This document shows, one piece after another, positions 1 through 4,281 of a stretch of 5,135 nucleotides of DNA (position 1 is the stretch's first letter; each line of letters begins with the position of its first letter). The position numbers and the translations under genes were made by a program. Origin of the DNA: a candidate division TA06 bacterium (GTDB lineage Bacteria > Ratteibacteria > UBA8468 > MWAK01); contig JAKJFK010000128.1 of the NCBI GenBank assembly GCA_022704925.1, positions 1 to 5,135 on the forward strand, given 5' to 3'. The notes under the pieces were generated by a model. The model made no database searches. It worked only from the letters and a program-made list of their open reading frames with translations, and was not told where the DNA came from.

Positions 1-133
1 CCGGCGGCGCCGCCAGTCCGCTGGCCCCTTCCCGGGCCAGCACCAGCTTGAAGGCCGGCTTTTCAACCGCCAGGTAGATCAGCCCGTGCTCCTTCATGAA
101 CTCCAGGAAAGGCTTCAGTTCTTCGGGTTTCAT
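1..133 (-). CDS. accB: Acetyl-CoA carboxylase biotin carboxyl carrier protein (AccB/BCCP), N-terminal fragment
   Basis: AccB carries biotin between the biotin carboxylase and carboxyltransferase parts of acetyl-CoA carboxylase, the first step of fatty acid synthesis in the cytoplasm. Only the first 44 codons are visible and the gene runs off the left edge. The product begins MKPEELKPFLEFMKEHGL, followed by a stretch with the pattern Y-L-A-V-E-K-P-A-F-K-L-V-L. This is the usual BCCP N-terminus: an amphipathic helix, then a 'L-x-V/I-E-x-x-x-F-x-L-x-L' strand. The biotinyl domain with its MKM motif lies outside the window. The ATG at 133-131 is preceded by AAAGGAG four bases upstream. It lies 34 nt after the efp stop; efp-accB(-accC) is a recurrent bacterial gene order, which supports the call. 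The fragment ends in an Ala/Pro-rich stretch, fitting the flexible linker of BCCP. Confidence is limited by the short length. Confidence 0.86.
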   Translation of the reverse strand, partial: MKPEELKPFLEFMKEHGLIYLAVEKPAFKLVLAREGASGLAAPP

Positions 134-137
134 CCGT

Positions 138-144
138 CTCCTTT
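138..144 (-). promoter_or_regulatory. Ribosome binding site of accB
   Basis: On the minus strand the sequence AAAGGAG lies four bases before the ATG at 133-131. It is the best Shine-Dalgarno match in the 34-nt gap after efp and fixes the accB start. The rest of the gap (134-167) shows no hairpin followed by a T-run, so there is no sign of a terminator between efp and accB. Confidence 0.7.
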
Positions 145-167
145 CAGTCTCGTTCCCGGCGGCCGCC

Positions 168-725
168 TCAGGATACCCGGGTAACGTATTCGCCGGTCCG
201 GGTCGAAACCCGGATGGTGTCCCCTTCGTTGATGAACAGGGGCACCTGGACCACGGCGCCGGTCTCCAGCCGGGCCGGCTTGAAGGTTGCCTGGACCGTG
301 TCGCCCTTGAATCCGGGCGGGGTCTGGACGACCTTCAACTCCACGAAATCGGAGAGCTCGATGCTGATAATCTCCTCGCCGGCCTTCTTCAGCTGGATCT
401 CGTCCCCCTCGCGCAGCAGGTCGAGCTTATCCTTGATCGAGTCGAGCGGGAAGTGGAGCTCCTCCATCGTCGCCTCGTTCAGGAAGTAGGCGGTGTCGCC
501 GTCGCGGTAGAGGTACCGGCCCGGCTCCTCGCTCATCTTGATCACCTCCACCTTCTCCGAGGAGCGCAGGGAGATCTCGAAGGTCTTGCCGGTCTTGACG
601 GCGCGCAGCTTGCACTTGATATAGGCCGGCCCCTTCCCCGGCTTCACGTGCTGAAAGGTGATCACCTCGTGGAGTTCACCGTTCTGCAGAAATACCATGC
701 CCGGACGCAGGTCGTTCGCATTCAT
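168..725 (-). CDS. efp: Translation elongation factor P (EF-P)
   Basis: EF-P binds the ribosome between the P and E sites and relieves stalling at consecutive prolines. The product is 185 aa, close to the 185-190 aa norm. Domain I (about 1-62, KOW-like) begins MNANDLRPGMVF and contains the tip loop HVKPGKGPAYIK, with the lysine that is modified in many species at Lys31. Domains II and III are OB folds; the C-terminal family signature is clear, running from FKPARLETGAVVQVPLFI at about 146-163 through EGD and ending in TGEYVTRVS. The frame is open 22 codons further upstream to an ATG at 791, but that extension overlaps the 3' end of pheS. The ATG at 725 gives the normal N-terminus, so I chose it. 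It starts 34 nt after the pheS stop. The Shine-Dalgarno is not strong: GGGAG 12 nt upstream, or a purine-rich AGAGAAG immediately before the ATG. A lysine at the tip fits EF-P types that are beta-lysylated, otherwise modified, or unmodified, and not the arginine type that is rhamnosylated. Confidence 0.98.
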   Translation of the reverse strand: MNANDLRPGMVFLQNGELHEVITFQHVKPGKGPAYIKCKLRAVKTGKTFEISLRSSEKVEVIKMSEEPGRYLYRDGDTAYFLNEATMEELHFPLDSIKDKLDLLREGDEIQLKKAGEEIISIELSDFVELKVVQTPPGFKGDTVQATFKPARLETGAVVQVPLFINEGDTIRVSTRTGEYVTRVS

Positions 726-759
726 CTTCTCTGGCCGCTCCCATGTTGTTGGCGTAAAT

Positions 760-1770
760 TCAGCTGAACTGGTGCAGGAACCGGACATCATTCTCCAGGA
801 AGAGCCTGATATCCTTGATCCCGTACTTGATCATCGCAATCCGCTCCACGCCCATCCCGAAGGCGAACCCGGTCACCTTGTCCGGGTCATAGCCGACGTT
901 CTTGAGGACCCGCGGGTGGACCATGCCGCAGCCCAGCACCTCCAGGAACCCGTTGTGGCCGCAGGAAGGGCAGCCCCGGGCCTGGCAGACCGGGCAGGAG
1001 ATACCCACCTCGGCGCTCGGCTCGGTGAAGGGGAAGAAGGCCGGCGTGAAGCGCGTCTTGACCGGAAAGGGAAAGACCTTCTCCAGGAATAGATTTAGCA
1101 CGCCCCGGAGGTGGATGAAACTGGTCCCCTTTTCGACCATCAGCCCCTCGAACTGGTGGAAGGTGGGCGAATGGCTGGCATCCTGGGCATCCCGCCGGTA
1201 ACAGCGGCCCAGGGTGACTATCCGCACCGGCGGCTTCTCGCGCTCCATCACCCGGATCTGGACCGACGAGGTGTGGGTGCGCAGCAGGACCCCGGGCGCC
1301 AGGTAGAAGGTATCGTGAAGGTCGCGGGCCGGGTGGTTGGATGGAGTGTTCAGGGCGTCGAAATTGTAATAGTCGGTCTCGACCTCCGGACCCTCGCGGT
1401 AGTCGAAGCCCATCTTCTCGAAGATGGAAACCAGCTCCCGCCCGACCAGGGTCAGGGGATGCCGGTGGCCGACCCGGACCGGCGGCCCCGGCAGGGTCAG
1501 GTCAACCTCGGGCGCCGCGGCGGCGTTGAGGCGGAGCCGCGCCTCCTCCAGCCGGTTCTCGATCTCCGCCTTGAGCCGGTTGGCGGCCGCGCCCACCTCG
1601 CGCCGCGCCTCGGGCGGCAGATCCTTGAGACCGCGCAGGATGTCGTTCAGCCGGCCGCTCTTGCGGCCCAGAAAACGAATCCGGAGCTCCTCCAGCGCCG
1701 CCTCGGTCCGGGCCGCCGCCAGCCCCTCGGCCAGTTCGGCCTCCAGCTTGGCGATCATCTCTTTAGGCAT
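760..1770 (-). CDS. pheS: Phenylalanyl-tRNA synthetase alpha subunit (PheS)
   Basis: PheS is the catalytic subunit of the cytoplasmic (alpha-beta)2 enzyme that charges tRNA-Phe. The product is 336 aa, a normal length (E. coli is 327). Residues 1-85 are a Glu/Arg/Ala-rich coiled coil with the conserved FLGRKSGRLN at 33-42. The catalytic core follows: HP at 104-105, GFDYREGPEVE at 121-131, FDALNTPSNHPARD at 137-150, and RTHTSSVQIR at 164-173. Class II motif 2 includes FHQFEGL at 204-210. Motif 3 is GFAFGMGVERIAMIKYGI at 301-318, with Ala303 at the position that sets phenylalanine pocket size. A four-cysteine cluster (Cys259, 262, 267, 270) sits before the FLEVLGCGMVHP segment, as in some other bacterial PheS, and may bind zinc. 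The protein ends in NDVRFLHQFS. The ATG has a strong Shine-Dalgarno. It is 30 nt after the Gfo/Idh gene and is followed by efp instead of pheT, so the beta subunit must be encoded elsewhere. Confidence 0.98.
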   Translation of the reverse strand: MPKEMIAKLEAELAEGLAAARTEAALEELRIRFLGRKSGRLNDILRGLKDLPPEARREVGAAANRLKAEIENRLEEARLRLNAAAAPEVDLTLPGPPVRVGHRHPLTLVGRELVSIFEKMGFDYREGPEVETDYYNFDALNTPSNHPARDLHDTFYLAPGVLLRTHTSSVQIRVMEREKPPVRIVTLGRCYRRDAQDASHSPTFHQFEGLMVEKGTSFIHLRGVLNLFLEKVFPFPVKTRFTPAFFPFTEPSAEVGISCPVCQARGCPSCGHNGFLEVLGCGMVHPRVLKNVGYDPDKVTGFAFGMGVERIAMIKYGIKDIRLFLENDVRFLHQFS

Positions 1771-1777
1771 GCTTGGG

Positions 1778-1785
1778 TTCCTCCT
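1778..1785 (-). promoter_or_regulatory. Strong ribosome binding site of pheS
   Basis: AGGAGGAA on the minus strand, with its GGAGG core 9 nt before the ATG at 1770-1768, is the closest match to a consensus Shine-Dalgarno in the window. It lies in the 30-nt gap after the Gfo/Idh gene (1771-1800). That gap is too short to hold an obvious promoter plus leader, so pheS is probably co-transcribed with the upstream genes. Confidence 0.8.
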
Positions 1786-1800
1786 CTCCGCGTCGGCCGG

Positions 1801-2814
1801 TCAGAGCTGGACCACCCGGTCCCCGGCCGCCGAAATTTTAATCGCTTCCAGCCAGCGGGCCAGCTCCAGTCCGTCGGCCGAGCTGACCGGGAAGGACTTT
1901 CCCTCGAGCAGCGCGGCCGCCAGGTCGCGGTAAATCTCGGCCGCGTCCCCGTAAAGCTGTCCGCTGATCTTCTCTTGCGTTTCGGTCAATTCCAGCCGTT
2001 TCAGGTAACCGCCGGCCGCGGCCGGACCCGATCCCGGACTGGTCCGGCGCAGCACCAGTTCGTCGCCCCGGACCAGGATGGTGCCGGCGTCGCCCTGGAT
2101 CACCCAGGAGGGAAAATCAGCCGCCATCATGGTGTACTCGGCCTGAACCAGCACCCCGTTGTCGAGGGTGAGGACGGCGTAAAAAACGTCCTCGACATCG
2201 CCCGGGTTCATCACCTGCCGGGTGCGGCCGAAGACCGAGACCGGCCGGCCGCCGGCCAGCAGCACCGGCGGATCGACCAGGTGCGGCCCCCAGTTGAGCA
2301 GGTACCCGCCGCCGTAGCGCCGCTCGGTCTGCCAGTCGTTCCGGATCCCGAAGCCTCTGGCGCTCCGGCGGATGCAGAAGACCCGGCCGACCGCCCCGGC
2401 GGCCACCAGCGCCTGGAGGCGCCGGAGGTCGGCCCCCCAACGGGCGGGCAGAAAGGGAAAGAGCCGCCGGCCGGAGGCCCGTTCGGCCTCCAGCATCTGC
2501 CGGGCCTGGGCTTCGTCCAGACACATCGGCTTGGTGACCAGCACGTGGGAGCCGGCCGCCAGCGCGTCGCAGGCGTGGCGGCAATGCTGGTCGCTCCGGC
2601 TGACGATCACCGTCAGTTCCGGGGCGGCCTGGCCAAGCATCTCCCGGTGCTCGGCGTAAACGGCGGCCCCAAAGCGTTCTTCGGCCTGGCGCCGCCGTTC
2701 CGGGTCCGGGTCGCAGACGGCCGTCACCTTGAATTCCGGCACCTGCGCCAGCCCGTCGGCGTGCAGCCGGCTGCCGCTCTTCCCGTAGCCGATGATCGCG
2801 GTCCTGATCGCCAT
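1801..2814 (-). CDS. Gfo/Idh/MocA family NAD(P)-dependent oxidoreductase (substrate unknown)
   Basis: This 337-aa protein is a cytoplasmic dehydrogenase of the family that includes inositol dehydrogenase and glucose-fructose oxidoreductase, which oxidise or reduce a sugar or polyol hydroxyl with a nicotinamide cofactor. The N-terminal Rossmann fold (1-125) opens with AIIGYGKSGSRLH at 6-18 (GxGxxG) and has acidic Asp35 in VCDPDPERR at the end of strand 2, suggesting NAD rather than NADP. The family's EKP motif is VTKP here (93-96), keeping catalytic Lys95. The C-terminal alpha/beta domain carries YGGGYLLNWGPHLVD at 167-181: His178 and Asp181 match the family's DxGxHxxD, but the first Asp is Asn174. 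The length is typical. The ATG at 2814 has GGAGG five bases upstream, and the gene starts 12 nt after the isomerase stop. The pairing suggests that the two enzymes act on the same sugar or sugar acid, for example by oxidation to a keto sugar plus isomerisation. The substrate cannot be read from the sequence. Confidence 0.92.
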   Translation of the reverse strand: MAIRTAIIGYGKSGSRLHADGLAQVPEFKVTAVCDPDPERRRQAEERFGAAVYAEHREMLGQAAPELTVIVSRSDQHCRHACDALAAGSHVLVTKPMCLDEAQARQMLEAERASGRRLFPFLPARWGADLRRLQALVAAGAVGRVFCIRRSARGFGIRNDWQTERRYGGGYLLNWGPHLVDPPVLLAGGRPVSVFGRTRQVMNPGDVEDVFYAVLTLDNGVLVQAEYTMMAADFPSWVIQGDAGTILVRGDELVLRRTSPGSGPAAAGGYLKRLELTETQEKISGQLYGDAAEIYRDLAAALLEGKSFPVSSADGLELARWLEAIKISAAGDRVVQL

Positions 2815-2819
2815 CCCCG

Positions 2820-2824
2820 CCTCC
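2820..2824 (-). promoter_or_regulatory. Ribosome binding site of the Gfo/Idh gene
   Basis: GGAGG lies five bases before the ATG at 2814-2812 and directly after the TAA stop (2829-2827) of the sugar isomerase. The whole intergenic gap is 12 nt and is largely occupied by this site, so the two genes must share a transcript and are probably translated in a coupled way. Confidence 0.75.
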
Positions 2825-2826
2825 GG

Positions 2827-3636
2827 TTAAAGGGCCGCCTCGTACTCCCGGAACTTCCGGGCGTACTGCTCGATGAAGAATTCCGGCTGGGGATCGTTTC
2901 TGCGGATGATCTCGATCGCGAAGTGGCCGGTGAACCCGGCCTTCTTCAGCAGGGCCATCGGTTCCCGGTGCGGCACCTCGCCGTCGCCCAGCGGGCAGAT
3001 CTCGATCCGGGTCCGCTCCTCCCGGTAAATGCCGTCGTGAATGTGAAGGTGTTTGACCCAGCGGCCGATCCGGCCGTAGGTCTCGGCCGGCGTCTCCAGC
3101 TCCCGGTAGGGGTGCATGATGTCCCAGAGGGCGTTGATCCGCGGGTTGGCCACCTTCTCCAGCAGCCGGGCCACCCGCAGGCTGACGCTGCACCAGTCGT
3201 GCGTCTCCAGGAGCACGCCGACCGAGGGCGCGCCGGCCGCGGCCACCGCCTGCTGCAGGCTCTCGTTCATGCGCTCGATCGCCCCGGCCGCCTCGCACTC
3301 GGGCAGGCCGGCGAAGACCCGGATGTAAGGTACGCCCAGCGCCTGGGCCAGCTCCAGGTACTGGCGGAGCAGCTGGACGTTCTCGGCCCGCCGGGCCGCA
3401 TCGGCGATGGCGAACTGGAGCGAGGTGGCCAGGCAGGGCGTCTCCAGGCCGGCCCCGGCGAAGTCCTGACGGATCGACTTGATCCGGGCCGGATCCATGC
3501 CCAGTTCCACGCCGTGCGCCTGGTTGGCCTGCACCCGGAACTCGACACCCTGGTAACCGTACTTGAGGGCGCCGGCGATGATCTCCTTGATCGTCCAGTT
3601 CGGACAGAGCCAGGTCATGAACGTCAGTTTCAGCAT
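2827..3636 (-). CDS. Sugar phosphate isomerase/epimerase (xylose isomerase-like TIM barrel)
   Basis: The 269-aa product belongs to the xylose isomerase-like/AP endonuclease 2 TIM-barrel superfamily, whose members isomerise, epimerise or dehydrate sugars and inositol derivatives using a divalent metal. It begins MLKLTFMTWLCPNWTIKEII. YGYQGVEFRV (26-35) is the usual strand 2 'G-Y-x-G-V-E' motif. ALGVPYIRVFAG (99-110) is the conserved central strand. Likely metal ligands are Glu144 in VLLETHDW (141-148), Asp172 and His175 in WDIMHPY (171-177), the histidines of HLHIHDG (196-202), and Glu242 in FAIEII (239-244). No signal peptide is seen. The frame is open upstream to 3966, but that stretch only overlaps nadD in another frame. 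The ATG at 3636 gives the standard domain boundary, has GGGGAG just upstream, and overlaps the nadD stop as TAATG. It pairs with the downstream Gfo/Idh gene, a common two-gene sugar-processing arrangement (compare inositol IolE/IolG-type pairs). The exact reaction is unknown. Confidence 0.88.
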   Translation of the reverse strand: MLKLTFMTWLCPNWTIKEIIAGALKYGYQGVEFRVQANQAHGVELGMDPARIKSIRQDFAGAGLETPCLATSLQFAIADAARRAENVQLLRQYLELAQALGVPYIRVFAGLPECEAAGAIERMNESLQQAVAAAGAPSVGVLLETHDWCSVSLRVARLLEKVANPRINALWDIMHPYRELETPAETYGRIGRWVKHLHIHDGIYREERTRIEICPLGDGEVPHREPMALLKKAGFTGHFAIEIIRRNDPQPEFFIEQYARKFREYEAAL

Positions 3637-3645
3637 TATCTCCCC
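3634..3645 (-). promoter_or_regulatory. Overlapping stop/start (TAATG) coupling nadD to the sugar isomerase, with ribosome binding site
   Basis: On the minus strand the nadD stop TAA (3638-3636) and the isomerase ATG (3636-3634) share one base, giving TAATG. GGGGAG (3645-3640), encoded by the last nadD codons, ends three bases before the ATG. This layout is typical of translational coupling, where ribosomes finishing nadD reinitiate on the next gene, and it supports the chosen isomerase start over longer alternatives. Confidence 0.8.
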
Positions 3646-4262
3646 TTTCCCGTCTTTGGCGCCGCCGTCTCCGGCCGGACTTCGGCCGGCCGGTAAAGCC
3701 GGCGGCTGTTGATGTATCGGTAAACTGCGTCGGTGACCAGGTAGCGGATCGATTCGCCCCGGGCCGCCCGCTCCCGGATCTCCCGTCCGGAAACCGGGAA
3801 AAGGCCCAGTTCCAGCCGCTGGTAACGGACTCCCGGCGGCACTGCCTCCGGCGGCCGGAAGCCGGGCCGGTCGGCCACCGCGAACTGGACCAGCTGGACC
3901 AGCTCCGCCAGCCGGTGCCAGGTACCTATCTCGCGGAAGGCGTCCAGGCCGAGAATGAGGTGCCACTCGTGGCCGGGCCCGTATTCGGAGAGCAGCGCCT
4001 GGACCGTTTCGTAGGTGAAGGAAGGGCCGCTCCGGCCGAGTTCTATCTCCGAAAAGGTGAAGGCCTCGTTGCCGGCGATGGCCAGCCGGACCATCTCCAG
4101 CCGTTCCGGGGCCGAGGCGGCCGGTACCGGACGGTGCGGCGGCCGGCCGGCCGGGATGAAAATAACCCGGTCCAGGGCCAGCGCCTCCCGCATCCGCTCG
4201 GCGATGATCAGGTGGCCGATGTGGATCGGGTCGAAGGTCCCGCCCAGCAAGCCGATCTTCAT
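3636..4262 (-). CDS. nadD: Nicotinate-nucleotide adenylyltransferase (NadD)
   Basis: NadD joins nicotinate mononucleotide and ATP to form deamido-NAD, the penultimate step of NAD synthesis in the cytoplasm. The 208-aa product has the nucleotidyltransferase motif GGTFDPIHIGH at 7-17, with the (H/T)xGH active-site histidines. IPAGRPPHR follows at 36-44, then the substrate-binding segment SFTYET at 81-86, LGLD at 104-107, and TWHRL at 114-118. The C-terminal motif that is usually ISSTxIR reads VSGREIRERAARGESIRYLV at 157-176, so its Ser/Thr-rich part is changed but the IR and RYLV parts are intact. Residues 191-208 form a Pro/Lys/Arg-rich tail that is probably disordered. The ATG is 19 nt after proA; only GGGAG, 12 nt upstream, resembles a Shine-Dalgarno, but the GGTFDP motif at residue 7 fixes the start. 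proA-nadD adjacency is common. The partner rsfS, often next, is replaced here by the sugar isomerase. Confidence 0.97.
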   Translation of the reverse strand: MKIGLLGGTFDPIHIGHLIIAERMREALALDRVIFIPAGRPPHRPVPAASAPERLEMVRLAIAGNEAFTFSEIELGRSGPSFTYETVQALLSEYGPGHEWHLILGLDAFREIGTWHRLAELVQLVQFAVADRPGFRPPEAVPPGVRYQRLELGLFPVSGREIRERAARGESIRYLVTDAVYRYINSRRLYRPAEVRPETAAPKTGKGR

Positions 4263-4281
4263 GTTTTTAAAGGGCTCCCTT

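Noticed and set aside
96-767. A 223-codon plus-strand open frame opposite efp
   Set aside because: It is the antisense shadow of efp, with no recognisable family motif and a composition dictated by the reverse strand.
726-791. Extended EF-P start at 791
   Set aside because: The 22 extra residues overlap the end of pheS and precede the standard EF-P N-terminus. The ATG at 725 gives the expected length.
2117-3298. A 393-codon minus-strand frame overlapping the isomerase and Gfo/Idh genes
   Set aside because: It is an alternative frame of the same strand, made of Arg/Gly/Ala/Pro-rich sequence without domains. The two real genes in the other frames show conserved motifs.
1111-3696. An 861-codon open frame on the plus strand
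   Set aside because: It lies entirely antisense to pheS, the Gfo/Idh gene and the isomerase, all of which have clear family motifs. Its translation is rich in Arg, Gly, Pro, Gln and Leu with no recognisable domain. Its length follows from high-GC third positions in the opposite strand, which remove stop codons.
3885-3902. 9-bp tandem repeat (ctggaccag twice) within nadD
   Set aside because: It encodes Leu-Val-Gln twice in a helix that has a similar Leu-Val-x-Leu-Val pattern and the same length in other NadD proteins, so it looks like ordinary codon choice and not an expansion.
3637-3966. N-terminal extension of the sugar isomerase to an upstream start at 3966
   Set aside because: The extra 110 codons overlap nadD in another frame and encode a Pro/Gly/Ala/Arg-rich sequence. 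The ATG at 3636 has a Shine-Dalgarno and gives the normal domain start.
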